Shown here: in pieces, positions 37,506-52,600 of the stretch | Numbering within the stretch: the first letter of the stretch is position 1 | How the letters are laid out: each line of letters starts with the position of its first letter | Assembly (NCBI GenBank): GCA_017165825.1 | Contig: CM029370.1 | Location: 30,162,609-30,226,608, forward strand | Direction: 5' to 3' | DNA length: 64,000 nt | Origin: Hepsetus odoe | Lineage: Eukaryota > Chordata > Actinopteri > Characiformes > Hepsetidae | Position numbers and translations under genes: made by a program | Notes under the pieces: generated by a model | What the model saw: the letters and a program-made list of their open reading frames with translations, nothing else | Told to the model about the DNA's origin: nothing | Database searches by the model: none

Positions 37506-40277
37506 GAGGTGTGTGGAGTTTAATGATCTGAATGATTGAACAGATGCAATAATTGGTTCTCGTTGAACTGTGCAAAGATCCATTTCCTGCTTCTCTGCCT
37601 CCCAGTGTGTGTGTGTGTGTGTGTGTTTACAGTGTGTTTGTTTGTGTATATAAGTGTATATGTATATGTATAGTGTGTGTGTGTGTGTGTGTGTTATAGA
37701 TATGAATGAGCTGTTAAACTCTCCTCACAGAACACTGACCTTTAAAGAGCCGCTCATCCGCTGTATCGGATTAAAGGTTATGAACTCACCATGGACCATC
37801 GTCACCTGAACGTGCAGGGACACTGGCAGGAGAGGACAGAAGGAGAACTGCGAACTATAACCCGACCAATCGGATTGGTTCTCAGCAGGGCTGGGCGATA
37901 CCATGATGTTGACGTTAATCGTGATAAATTACGGTCCGATATTTATTCTGAGGGGATCGTGATTTAAAGGACGCTGGTTGGCAGATTTAGTCCTGTTTCT
38001 GCATCAGATGATGAAAAGCATCGTTTTCCTTTTGTACTATCGTTTCTTTCTTTTTTCTTCTTCTGAAAAATAAACATGAAGACACACTGAAGAAGTAACT
38101 ATGACCCATTGTTCAGTGTGAGAACGTCTTCACTAATTGACATTTTTGTGCTGCTTTTCAAGATTTATTGTCGTTTTCGATGTTCAGGAATGTGTGCAAT
38201 GAAGAAATCAGACCTCAAAAAAGAGTGAATCAACAACAAACACACGCTTAGAGAGTGAAAAGGCAAAAGAATAAGACAGTCTATACATTTTTCAAAAGTG
38301 TGATCAATAAAAACTGATAAATACTAACTGTCCAATATTTACCAACAACAAATACAATAAGTGTATATATATATATATATAAGAATATGTAAGGTATTGG
38401 TGTTTCCATGGAAACAAGTTATCAGTACAGGGCATCAGTGTAATCTTTATCTTCTTCTCCTTCTTCTTTAGGTGTCTCCACAGCCTTGTCTTCTGTCCCT
38501 TCTGCATCTTCCTTCTTTCTTCACACTCTGCATGTCCCCTTCACCTCCTCTCCTCCGGGGCAGCTAAGCCTAGTGGGTGAGGGAGTCACTCAAGCATCGA
38601 AGATTGTGGTCTGATTCCCACAAGTAGGTTGCCCTGAGGTACCCCCTGGAGCAAGGTAATTGGCCCCTGTCACGTTCTCGGCGCTCTTTCTGCAATAGCT
38701 GCACGGTGTCTGGGTGTGCATACAATGCAGAGGTCCACCTCATTGTGGTTCACTGTGTGCAGCTGTTACCTCAAGATTGTCACTTACACTTTTTTTGGTC
38801 CTCCATCTTCAGCAACCTTCTTCTAATATACTCCTCATCTCTCCTCTGGACATGTCCAAACTAACTATTCAATCTTGCTTCTCTCACTTTGTCTCTAAAC
38901 TGTCCCTAATCCTGTCCATCCTTGTCCTCTTGATGCAGAACTCCGCATCTTTAACTCTGACGGCTCCACCGCCCGTCTCCATCACCGTCTCCGACTGTTT
39001 CCTTCAGGGTCAGCTGGTCGCTGAACACTGAAAGTTTTCTGTGCTTTTGTCCGTGTCCACAGGCCGAGCAGCGTCCTCAGAACCTGTTGTGGTCACGTGA
39101 TGAGTAGTGATCATGGTGGAAGCCTCTGGGGAGAACCTCCCCTGATCAGCTCCATGCTGCCCCCTGTGGTCAGTTCGGTAATCAGCTTTGTTGTGTGTGT
39201 TTCTGCAGGACTACCTCGCCCAGATCATAGACACGGCTGACCTTCCCATCGGCCCGGAGCAGGTGTGTGCTCTCTTCGGAAACATAGAGGACATCTACGA
39301 GTTCAACAGGTGAGGAACTCTTACACCTCGCACACTGTTACACACTCACACATTCAATTACACACTCACACACTGCTACACACACGCTTATACACATAGT
39401 TACATACCTGCACATTCAGCCACACAATTATACACACACTCAGTTACTCACTGACACATTCCGTTACACACTCGGCTACTCACTCGGACACATTCCACAC
39501 TGGGTTACTCACTGACACATTCCGCTACACACTGCTACTCACTGACACATCCTCGCACACTGGGTTACTCACTGACACATTCTGTTACACACTCAGTTAC
39601 TAGGGACACATCTCCGCACACCAGTTACTCAGGACACATTCCGTTACACACTCAGTTACTCACTGACACATTCCGTTACACACTCAGTTACTCACTGACA
39701 CATTCCGTTACACACTCAGTTACTCACTGACACATTCCGTTACACACTCAGTTACTCACTGACACATTCCGTTACACACTCAGTTACTCACTGACACATT
39801 CAAGCACACTCAGTTACCAGGACACACCTCGGCTACACACCGCTACTACCGGACACATCTCCGTTACACACTCAGTTACTCACTGGGACACATCTGCTAC
39901 ACACTCAGTTACCAATCACATCTGCTACACACCTGGGTTACCAGGGACACATTCCGTTACACACTCGGTTACTCACTGACACATTCCGTTACACACTCGG
40001 TTACTCACTGACACATTCCGTTACACACTCAGTTACTCAGGGACACATTCCGTTACACACTCAGTTACTCAGGGACACATTCCGTTACACACTCAGCTCA
40101 GGGACACACTCATACACACCACACATCAAGTCACATGCTTGCACACTCAGATGACACTGGTTACACACTCTGCTGTGCATTAAACAACGCCCACGTTATT
40201 AAAACTCACCCATTCGGCCCAAATATGAAGAAGTTCAATTATTAAAATTAATAATACGTGTATATATATAATGTATA

Positions 40278-40343
<66 letters not shown>

Positions 40344-43300
40344 ATATATATAAAATAAAATCAAAACACATCCAGATGTAACTGGTGAACTGTTTATACA
40401 ATAGTGGAATAAAAACGGTGACGTTTTTGTACGTACACTCCTTCACTAAACTATCGGAAGAGTGAGGTCTGTTCATTTATTTTTTGGAAGGCGTTTGGGA
40501 CATTTGGGTTTGAGATCAAAACATGAACTTGAGATGAGAGATCAGATTTCAGCTTTTAATTCCTCACAGCTAGAAGTACTCGACTGAACGGATCACAGCG
40601 CCTTTTAAGTCAAGCTGATTTTAGTGAACTTTAGCTTTCACCTGTCCGAACTGCATTTTTTGAAAGTGGTAGATATTTTTTCCAGTTTGTTTAAGCCTGA
40701 TAGTTACAGTCTGACTTCCAGAAAAATCTCTAAAAATAAAAGTACTTTAAAAGTACCCCTGAGTAAAAGTAGTAATTCTGCTGTAACTGCAGTCTTTCAG
40801 CTTGGTTTTCATTCCTGTGACTCGACTAAGTGACTAACGATGAACCGGTTCGCTTCTCTCTAGAGCCTAACCAGCTAAAGACGCAGAGTAATTCTCTTCT
40901 TTTTTTAACACCGACATAAAGGAGGAGAAGAAGAGCTGTGGACTCAGGTGGTCTGGTGTGAAGACTCTGGTGTGCTTTCTTGTGTTTTTTTTTCCTGCAT
41001 GTCTTCAGAGCCACATGTTTAAACCCATCAAACCCACGTAAACGTAATAAACGAGTCTTTTTGACTCATTTATTTATTCCAGACGTCTTTAATCAGACGT
41101 CTTCAAAGGAACGTCCTGGGAAATGTCTCCGCTGAGCCCAGATCTGCTCAAACAGCTGGACTTATGGGTGTGGTTTAGAACAGAGTTGGACTTGCTCTCA
41201 GCTCCAGTTCTAAACAGTTGTAAAGATCTGAAGTTCTAGCCTCAGTTTTTCTTTAGAACTGGAGCTTTGAGAGGAAGCACTAGAAGTCATTAGTCACCCA
41301 GATCTTTTGTGTCATCACCTCCTGAACCTTCTCCGGATCTTGGTGGATCAGACTTGTTGGTGTGGTTTAGGACCGAGTAGGACTTACTATCAGATACAAA
41401 CAACTTTATTTAAAGTTTAGTTCATGTTCGTAGAGACAGTCCTGCCGTGTCCTAAGCCACACCCACGAGTCTGGTCCACCTTCATGAAGATCTGGAGGTT
41501 TAGAGAGTTTACAGAGAAGATCTGGTCAAGAAGAAACTCAATATGCCGTTGTTGTCTGACCAACTACATCTGTCCGAGTGGAAATTAGCAAAAAACTCAT
41601 TTTGTGTTTCTTTCGTGAGTGTGGTAGACCATACCAATACAGTGTGGGGTTCACAGAGGAGTGAGATTGGGGTGAATCTGTGCACAGCACATTCAGGATT
41701 TCCATCTGCAGGGTGATTTTAGTCTTGGACTGTTAAAGTTGGAGTGAAGTGAAAGTGACTATTAGTCACTGTGAACACAGTGAACCACAACCAAACATCC
41801 TCTGTATTTAATACACACACACACACACACACCCCAGCAGGGGGCAGCCATATCCAGCACCCGGGGAGCAGTGATGGGGACAGTACCTCAGGACAACCTT
41901 ACTGGTCTGGGATTCAAACCCCTGATCTTCTGATCCCTGGACCTAGTCTCTAAACCCTAGACCACCACTGCCCCCCTCTGACCAATCACAGCTCCTGTGG
42001 GTGTCCTGATGAGTTCACTGTTTTAATCTTCATTTATCTGCTTTTACTTTTTAACTGTGATCAGTGAGCTTCTGCAAGCGCTGGACTTGTGCGAGAACGA
42101 CCCGGTGGCCATCGCCAGGTGCTTCGTCCTTAAGGTTGGTTTAGAAATTCTATAGTTTTCTTTTATTTGAAAAGTAAAATGATTTTAATTTGATCATGGC
42201 CTTACTATTGGATATTTCAAAATATACTGACTTAATGAGAGAAATGTTTTAGAACTCCAGGCTGTTAAGTGTCTAAAGATACAAGGTTCTAGATAAAGGT
42301 GTCCCACACACTCAGAGACTGGACTGAACATGAGAGACAACGACACTGTCCTTCAGGAAGATCTGGAGAACTGCTCAGGTACAGAGACTGACTGAATATG
42401 AGAGACAAACACCTGGGTCCTTCAGGAAGATCTGAGAACTGCTCAGTGTTGCAGACCGGACTGAACATGAGAGACAACAACACTGTCCTTCAGGAAGATC
42501 TGAGAACTGCTCAGGTACAGAGACTGACTGAACATGAGACAAATAACACTGTCCTTCAGGAAGATCTGAGAACTGCTCAGGTATTAGTGAGACTGACTGA
42601 ACATGAGACAACAACACTGTCCTTCAGGAAGATCTGGGAGAACTGCCAGTGCCAGAGACTGGACTGAATATGAGACAACAACACTGTCCTTCAGGAAGAC
42701 CTGAGAACTGCCTGTGTACAGAGACTGGACTGAACATGAGAGACAACAACACTGTCCTTCAGGAAGATCTGAGAACTGCTCAGGTACAGAGACTGACTGA
42801 AATGAGAGACAACAACATTCGTCCCTTCAGGAAGATCTGGAGAACTGCTCAGGTACAGAGACTGGACTGAACATGAGAGACAACAACACTGTCCTTCAGG
42901 AAGATCTGGAGAATATAACCTCAAAAATACAAAAAAGAGCAGAATATCTGGGAGCAAAATATGATGAAATGAGGGGCTCAGGACTTTTGCACAGGACTGT
43001 ATATGGAATAATAGCAGCCAGGAAGCCAAGTCTTTCCCCTGATGGATGAGAAGTCCTGGTTCACAATCTCAGTTCTGGTTCATCCAAACAGTTGTTGGAT
43101 GGGGTTGAGGTCCGGACTGTGTGGGATAGTTAAGTTCTACCACACCAATATTACTGGTCTTTATGGACCTTGCTTTGTTTGATAGAGTCATGCTGTAACA
43201 GGAACCGGTCTTCCTCAGATTGTCTCCACAAAGTCTGAAGCAGAAAATCAAAAAGCTTTAATTCCCTTCACCAGAACTAAAATAGCCCCGTCCCATTAAT

Positions 43301-43939
43301 CCTCCTCCACCAAACTTCAACGTCAGCACAGTGCAACCAGGCAGGAAACATTCTCCTGATGTCCTCCAAATCCAGACTTGTCCATGAGACCTCCATGCAG
43401 AGAAGTGTGATTCATCCAGAGACCAAGGTTTCATTGCTCCAGAAGTCACTGGTGGCATTTTACACCCCTCCATCCGACTCCATCCGACGCACTTGTTGAA
43501 ATAAAGCACATGCTCAGTCTGGAAACCTGTTCCTTGAAGCTCCATCCTTTCTCAAAAGCCCTTAAACTTGGCTGCATGTCTTGGGTTAGGACACCTGTGG
43601 CAGTGGGTGTGGCATAAACACCTGAAATGAGTGACTAACAGCCGTGTCCCAATACTTTTGTCAGTGTATCTGTATTTCTTACAGTTGCGTGTTAAAGCAC
43701 CACTGATGACGATGCTTTCGTTGTTTTTTTCGTTAGAGTGAATATTTTGAGATCTACACACAGTACTGCACCAACTATCCACAGTGAGTAAAAACGGCTC
43801 TTAACAAATATCACATCATAAAATATCTCTTATGATTTGATTATAACGTCCTCAAAGATTATAATATCCAGCTTTATGGACTTTTGTTCCTGATTTGAGG
43901 ATATTCTGATCGATCAATATATGTGTGTGTGTGTGTGTG

Positions 43940-43978
<39 letters not shown>

Positions 43979-44680
43979 CATATGGGGGCCAGCGGGGGGG
44001 CACCATAAACAGTCAAGGTGGTGGGTCTGGCTGTTTCCATGGTAACTGAAATAATAGCAATAATGATTTGTTATCCAAATAAAATGAATAATTTAGCATT
44101 TTCTGTAGTCCAAAATTTGCTTCTTTGCTTTGAACTGCAGAAACGATCGACAGAACAGTCGAGAGTTTCCAGATCTTCTCTGTAATTGCATATAAACCTT
44201 CTCCAGATCTTCAAGAAGGTGGATCAGACTTGTGGGTGTGGTTTAGGCTACAGTGGGACTTACTGTCTCTACAAACGCCATCTAAACTCCAGACACCAGG
44301 GGTGCTGTTTTAGACTGATCTGGGATCAGATTCCTTCATTAGGGCTGATTCTAGATTAAGCCTAGCCCTGAACCCTGTCTGATGCTCCGTCCCTTCCTGA
44401 AGGTCTCGTCCTGCTGTTGATCAGCGGATGACGCTGTGCTTCCCCCTGGCTGTGGACAATCTCCCTGTCTCTCTTCAGTGACTCTCTGATTCGCTTTATC
44501 CACCCTTTCATAGAGTCTCCCAGAGCGCCGTGTGTGTGTGTTGTGTTAGTGTTTGTGAGTGTGTGTGTTGTTGTGTTTGGTCAGTAAAGATGACTGTAGT
44601 TGTGTTAGTGTGTGTGTGTGTTAGTGTGTGTGTGTGTTCAGTAAAGATGACTGTAGTTGTGTTGTTCTCAGCTCTGTGTG

Positions 44681-44720
<40 letters not shown>

Positions 44721-47700
44721 CAGTAAAGATGACTGTAGTTGTGTTGTTCTCAGCTCCGTCGCCGCCCTCACCGACTGTATGAGAAATAAAACCCTGGCGA
44801 AGTTCTTCCGGGACCGGCAGGCGTGTCTGAAGCGCTCGCTCCCTCTGGGCTCCTACCTGCTCAAACCAGTCCAGCGGATCCTCAAATATCACCTCCTGCT
44901 TCAGGTGAACACCTCGCCTTCGACAAGGCTTCTGGAACTGTGAACCTCGCTCCAACGTGTCTCCTTAAATCAACCATTTAAAGAGTTTTGGAAGATTATT
45001 CCACCTTTTGAAAGACTTTTTGCTTTTTAACGAGGAAATTCCACCAGTTTTTGAAAAAAACACTTCAATTCAAATTCGTTCAGAGGCGCTGAATGGAACC
45101 GGACGTCCCAAATCTGGATTTTCTGTCCCCGGTCAAGCTCCAAGTGTCCCTGAGTGTCTGAGTCAGAGATGATGGTCAAACTGAAATAACTGCTGTCTCA
45201 CAATAAATCCCTCCATCATGAACAGACATCTGGTTCCATTCACCATCACTGTGATCGACCAGTGAATTGAATCTATTTCTCTGAATTCTTCAGTTTACTT
45301 CTCAATCGCTCAGTTATACAAGAAATTTCAAAGATTAGTGGCAAAAATTGGTTTGCAGAAAACTTTTTTAACATTTTAACAATTTTACAGAATAAATTTA
45401 CAGCTAAATATTGACTGTACAGTAAATATACACTGACTTTACAGTAAATATGCGCAGTGACTGTACAGTAAATATACACTGATTTACAGTAAATATACAC
45501 TGTGTCTGCACAGTAAATATATACAGTGACTTTACAGTAAATATACGCTGACTTTACAGTAAATGTACACTGACTGTACAGTAAATATACACTGTCTGTA
45601 CAGTAAATATACACAGTGACTGTACAGTAAATGTACACTGATTTACAGTAAATATACACAGTGACTGAACAGTAAATATACACAGTGACTGTACAGTAAA
45701 TATACACTGATTTACAGTAAATATACACTGACTGTACAGTAAATATACACAGTGACTGTACAGTAAATATACACTGATTTACAGTAAATATACACAGTGT
45801 CTGTACAGTAAATATACACTGTGTCTGTACAGTAAATATATGCTGAATTTACAGTAAATATACACTGACTGTACAGTAAATATACACAGTGACTGTACAG
45901 TAAATATACACTGATTTACAGTAAATATACAGTGTCTGTACAGTAAATATACACAGTGACTGTACAGTAAATATACACTGACGTTACAGTAAATATACAC
46001 AGTGACTGTACAGTAAATATACACAGTGACTGTACAGTAAATATACACTGATTTACAGTAAATATACACAGTGACGTTACAGTAAATATACACTGACGTT
46101 ACAGTAAATATACGCTGACGTTACAGTAAATATACACAGTGACTGTACAGTAAATATACACTGACTGTACAGTAAATATACACTGATTTACAGTAAATAT
46201 ACACTGATTTACAGTAAATATACACAGTGACGTTACAGTAAATATACACTGACGTTACAGTAAATATACGCTGACGTTACAGTAAATATACAGTGTCTGT
46301 ACAGTAAATATACACTGATTTACAGTAAATATACACAGTGACTGTACAGTAAATATACGCTGACTTTACAGTAAATATACACTGACTGTACAGTAAATAT
46401 ACACAGTGACTGTACAGTAAATATACACAGTGACTGTACAGTAAATATACACTGATTTACAGTAAATACACACTGACTGTACAGTAAATATACACAGTGA
46501 CTGTCCAGTAAATATACACTGATTTACAGTAAATATACACTGATTTACAGTAAATATACACAGTGACTGTACAGTAAATATACACTGACGTTACAGTAAA
46601 TATACGCTGACGTTACAGTAAATATACACTGTACAGTAAATATACAGTGACTGTACAGTAAATATACACTGATTTACAGTAAATATACACAGTGACTGTA
46701 CACTAAATATACACTGATTTACAGTAAATATACACTGTGTCTGTACAGTAAATATACACTGTGTCTGTACAGTAAATATATGCTGAATTTACAGTAAATA
46801 TACACTGACTGTACAGTAAATATACACAGTGACTGTACAGTAAATATACACTGACATTACAGTAAATATACACAGTGACTGTACAGTAAATATACACTGA
46901 TTTACAGTAAATATACACTGTACAGTAAATATACACTGATTTACAGTAAATATACACAGTGACTGTACAGTAAATATACACAGTGACTGTACAGTAAATA
47001 TACACTGATTTACAGTAAATATACACAGTGACTGTACAGTAAATATACACTGATTTACAGTAAATATACACAGTGACTGCACAGTAAATATACACTGACT
47101 GTACAGTAAATATACACTGTCTGTACAGTAAATATATGCTGAATTTACAGTAAATATACACCTTGTCTGCACAGTAACTGTACACAGTGACTGTACAGTA
47201 AATATACCCTGACTTTACAGTAAATGTACACTGTGTCTGTACAGTAAATATACACACTGATTTTACAGTAAATATACACTGACTGTACAGTAAATGTACA
47301 CAGTGACTGTACAGTAAATATACACAGATTTACAGTAAATATACACAGTGTCTGTACAGTAAATATACGCTGACTTTACAGTAAATATACACTGATTTAC
47401 AGTAAATATACACAGTGACTGTACAGTAAATATACACTGACTTTACAGTAAATATACGCAGTGACTGTACAGTAAATATACACTGACTTTACAGTAAATA
47501 TACACAGTGACTGTACAGTAAATATACACAGTGACTGTACAGTAAATATACACTGACTTTACAGTAAATATATGCTGACTTTACAGTAAATATACAAAGT
47601 GACTGTACAGTAAATATACACTGACTGTACAGTAAATATACACAATGACTGTACAGTAAATATATGCTGAATTTACAGTAAATATACACTGTCTGTACAG

Positions 47701-49649
47701 TAAATATATGCTGAATTTACAGTAAATATACACAGTGACTGTACAGTAAATATACACACTGATTTTACAGTAAATATACACTGACTGTACACTAAATGTA
47801 CACAGTGTCTGTACAGTAAATATACGCTGACTGTACAGCAAATATACACTGATTTACAGTAAATATACACAGTGACTGTACAACAAATATACATTGACTG
47901 TACAGTAAATGTACACAGTGACTGTACAGTAAATCTACACTGATTTACAGTAAATATAAACAGTGACTGTACAGTAAATATACACTGATTTACAGTAAAT
48001 ATACAGTGTCTGTACAGTAAATATACACTGATTTACAGTAAATATACACAGTGACTGTACAGTAAATATACACTGACTTTACAGTAAATGTACACTGACT
48101 GTACAGTAAATATACACTGTCTGTACAGTAAATATATGCTGAATTTACAGTAAATATACACCTTGTCTGCACAGTAACTGTACACAGTGACTGTACAGTA
48201 AATATACCCTGACTTTACAGTAAATGTACACTGACTGTACAGTAAATGTACACAGTGTCTGTACAGTAAATATACACTGATTTACAGTAAATATACACAG
48301 TGACTGTACAGTAAATATACACACTGATTTTACAGTAAATATACACTGACTGTACAGTAAATATACCCTGACTTTACAGTAAATGTACACTGACTGTACA
48401 GTAAATATACACTGTGTCTGTACAGTAAATATACACTGATTTTACAGTAAATATACACTGACTGTACAGTAAATGTACACTGATTTACAGTAAATATACA
48501 CAGTGACTGTACAGTAAATATACACACATATTTTACAGTAAATATACACTGACTGTACAGTAAATGTACACAGTGACTGTACAGTAAATATACACAGATT
48601 TACAGTAAATATACACAGTGTCTGTACAGTAAATATACACTGATTTACAGTAAATATACACTGATTTACAGTAAATATACACAGTGACTGTACAGTAAAT
48701 ATACAATGACTTTACAGTAAATATACGCAGTGACTGTACAGTAAATATACACTGACTTTACAGTAAATATACACTGACTTTACAGTAAATATACACTGAT
48801 TTACAGTAAATATACACAGTGACTGTACAGTAAATATACACTGACGTTACAGTAAATATACGCAGTGACTGTACATTAAATATACGCTGACTTTACAGTA
48901 AATATACACAGTGACTGTACAGTAAATATACGCTGACTTTACAGTAAATATACACTGATTTACAGTAAATATACACAGTGACTGTACAGTCAATATACAC
49001 TGACTTTACAGTAAATATACGCAGTGACTGTACAGTAAATACACGCTGACTTTACAGTAAATATACGCAGTGACTGTACAGTAAATATACGCTGACTTTA
49101 CAGTAAATATACACAGTGACTGTACAGTAAATATACACTGACTTTACAGTAAATATACGCAGTGACTGTACAGTAAATATACACTGATTTACAGTAAATA
49201 TACACTGATTTACAGTAAATATACACAGTGACTGTACAGTAAATATACACTGACTTTACAATAAATGTACACAGTGACTGTTCAGTAAATGTACCCTGGC
49301 TTTACAGTAAATGTATACAGTGACTGTACAGTAAATATACACTGACTTTACAGTAAATGTACACTGACTGTACAGTAAATATACACTGACTGTATGCTAT
49401 ATACAGTGTTGACACACTAAATATATACAGTGACTTTACAGTAAACCCAGTTAAAGAGAAACACACAGGTCGGTGTTTGTCGCGGCGCGTCAGACTGGTT
49501 TTGTTGTTTTCAGGAAATCGCCAAACACTTTGACCCGGAGGAGGAGGGCTATGAGGTGGTGGAGGAGGCCATCAACACCATGACGGGTGTGGCCTGGTAC
49601 ATCAACGACATGAAGAGGAAACATGAGCACGCTGTCCGCCTACAGGTGA

Positions 49650-49682
<33 letters not shown>

Positions 49683-52600
49683 AATATATCCATGTTTCTG
49701 CTATACACAAGCATAAATATATTCCAGTTTATAAACACTCGTCTTCTTTGCAAGCTTATCTCTGACTGTTTTCCTGCTTATCTGGACGCTCTTTTCAGGA
49801 CGGATTTGCATCGTCACATGATTGATCTGAGCGCAGACGCCAAGCAGTCAGGACTGATTTTATACCATTAAATGATCGTATTTAGTAAATAAAGCTGTTT
49901 GCAGTAACCTTACCTCCTGCTTACAGAGTCTTATCCAGTATGATAAAGCTGGTTTAATAATTGTGTGCGTACAAAACTATTGGGACACTCTAACCTGTAT
50001 ATATAGGAAATGTTAGACATGCTCTTATCGATGAATGGGTGAAAATTTCTCAAGCACACTCACAGATCTCTTGGAAAGTCTTCCCCCAGAAGCTGAACAG
50101 CCCAGTGTCTATGGACTAGGCCCCATGATCTTTTTGACCTCCAGGTGAACCTTTAGAGGGTTTATTCACTTCTGCTCATTCCTCAGGAGGTCCAGTCACT
50201 GCTGATCAACTGGAAGGGGCCGGACCTGACCACGTACGGAGAGCTGGTGCTGGAGGGCACCTTTCGCGTCCACCGTGCCAAAAACGAGCGGACGCTCTTC
50301 CTCTTCGACCGCATGCTGCTCATCACCAAACGGCGCGGAGAACATTACGTCTACAAATCCCACATTTCGGTAAGTCTAACCTCAGCTCACACCTCTTGAG
50401 ATTTATCTGGGAGGGTGCGCAGCGTGTTAGGAGGTCAACGAGGGATTGTGAACATGATGGCCTAGAGGTTAGGAATCATTATTCAGAAAGTTGTGGGTTC
50501 AAGTCCCTGCTATGAAGGTGCCCTGACATACCACTGAGCAAGGCACAGTCCACTTTGCTGTAGGGGCCCTCATGTTTAGGGACTAGCAACCTTCTGGTCC
50601 AGGACTTGAACCCACAACCTTCATGGGGTACAGTCTATTTGTTCATTTGAACACACAATGAACCACAATGCATCCTCTGCATTAAACCACACACACCGTC
50701 CAGAGGGTGGCAGTGGTGGGTACTTGCCTATGGACCCATGAGGTCCCAGGTTCAAATCCCACCTCTAGCACTATCTCCACTGGGTCCACTATCTCCACTA
50801 TCTCCCCATAACCCTGAGTGTCTCCAGGGGGGACTGTCCCTGTAATTAGGACATGGAAGTCGCTCTGGATAAGAGCGCCTGATAAATGCCGCAAATGTAA
50901 ATGTCCAGCAGGGGACAGCCATACCCAGCACCCAGGGAGCAGTGCTGGGGACAGTCCTTAAACAAGGGAACATCAGGGCAATTTGACCTGAAGCCATGAC
51001 CTTCAGATTAGCTACACAGCACAGTGTTCGTTGCCCATAGTAACTTTATTCTGTGTGATGGGACAACAATGTCCAATGTTTAGGCCTCATGATCTTAAGG
51101 TCATGGGTTTGAGTCCGTCAACACAATGCCGCTGCCACCCCAAAAGAGACGGGGACAGTACCTTGCTCAGTCAAAGCTTATGACAACTTGCTGGTCTGGG
51201 GCTCAAACCCATGACTTTCTGATTATGGAGCCAAGAGTGCAGAGTGTTTAATGTCTCACTCTTTTCCTCTGCAGTGTTCCACCCTGATGCTGATCGAAAG
51301 TGCCAAGGACTCACTCTGCTTCAGCGTCACCCACTACAAACACCCCAAACAGGCCCACACCGTGCAGGTGAGCCCAGCACAGCAGCCGGAGACCAGCATG
51401 AATTCACTCAAATTTCTTCTCATGTCTGATCACTGAGGCTTTTCTTTCAGGCCCGGACCATTGAGGAGAAGAAGCTTTGGGCTCATCACATCAAACGGCT
51501 TATTCTGGAGAACCACCAGGCCATTATTCCTCAGAAGGTGCTGAATGTTCTGTTTTAGGAGAAGCTCTGAAGAGCAGCACAAAGGTTTCTAACATTCTGG
51601 ACGTTTCTTGTTTCAGGCAAAGGAGGCAATCCTGGAAATGGACTCCATATGTGAGTAATTTTCCTCGTCTTTCTAGCTGAAAAGAACCAGTGATGGCCAC
51701 TCAGTCAGTCTGAAGAACATTCAGAACTTAAATTAAAGTGTAGTTTAGTGAAGGATGACATTTTCAACCATGTCTGGAGTCTAGCCCTGAAGGTTAATAA
51801 TCATCTAGATTTATTCTGTCACAAACCCCCAACCCTCTAAACCTCCTCCAGCTCTTCATTAAAGTGGATCAGATCTTCATGAAGGTGGAGCAGACTCATG
51901 GGTGTGGTTTAGGACACAGTAGGACTTACTGTCTCTACAAACATCAACTAAATTCCAACCTTTTTACACAACAGGGTGTGTTTTCAGTCGATCTAGAATC
52001 AGTTCTGAATCTGGAGGAATCTGATCCCAGATCAGTCTGAACCGCAGCTCCGAGGTTTCTCTGGCTGAAGTTTATCTTTAAAGCACATACTAATTAGGGC
52101 TGCTCAATAAATCAGTTTAATTGCAATTACAATAAAAAATATTCAGCATTAAATGATCTGAGAAGGACAGGTGGTCATCCAAAATATGAGTTCCTGGGAC
52201 TGACATCCAAAATATGGTGAAGAAAAATCTTCAGCTCAGGCTCCACCTTAATGAAGAGCTTTTCTACATTATGAAGATCTACTCCAGCTTAATGAAGATC
52301 TGCTCCACCTTAATGAAGAGCTGTTCTACATAATGAAAATCTGCTCCACCATAATGAAGATCTGCTCCACCTTAATGAAGATCTGCTCCACCTTAATGAA
52401 GAAGAGCTGCTCCACCTTAATGAAGAGCTGCTCCACCTTAATGAAGATCTGCTCCACCTTAATGAAGAGCTGTTCTGCCTTAATGAAGATCTGCTCTACC
52501 TTAATGAAGATCTGGAGGAGCTTTGAGTGGGTGGAGAGAAGTTTTTGGGAGGAATGATTTGGGTCACTGTTGGCTTCTACATTTATTGGACATCCAGTTT

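Noticed and set aside
45273..48527. Minus-strand Tyr/Cys/Val-rich frames of up to 184 codons
   Set aside because: By-products of the 21/24-bp minisatellite in plekhg3 intron 7.
34310..49445. Regularly repeated arrays that might suggest CRISPR
   Set aside because: Units are contiguous with no unique spacers, and the genome is a vertebrate's; they are minisatellites.
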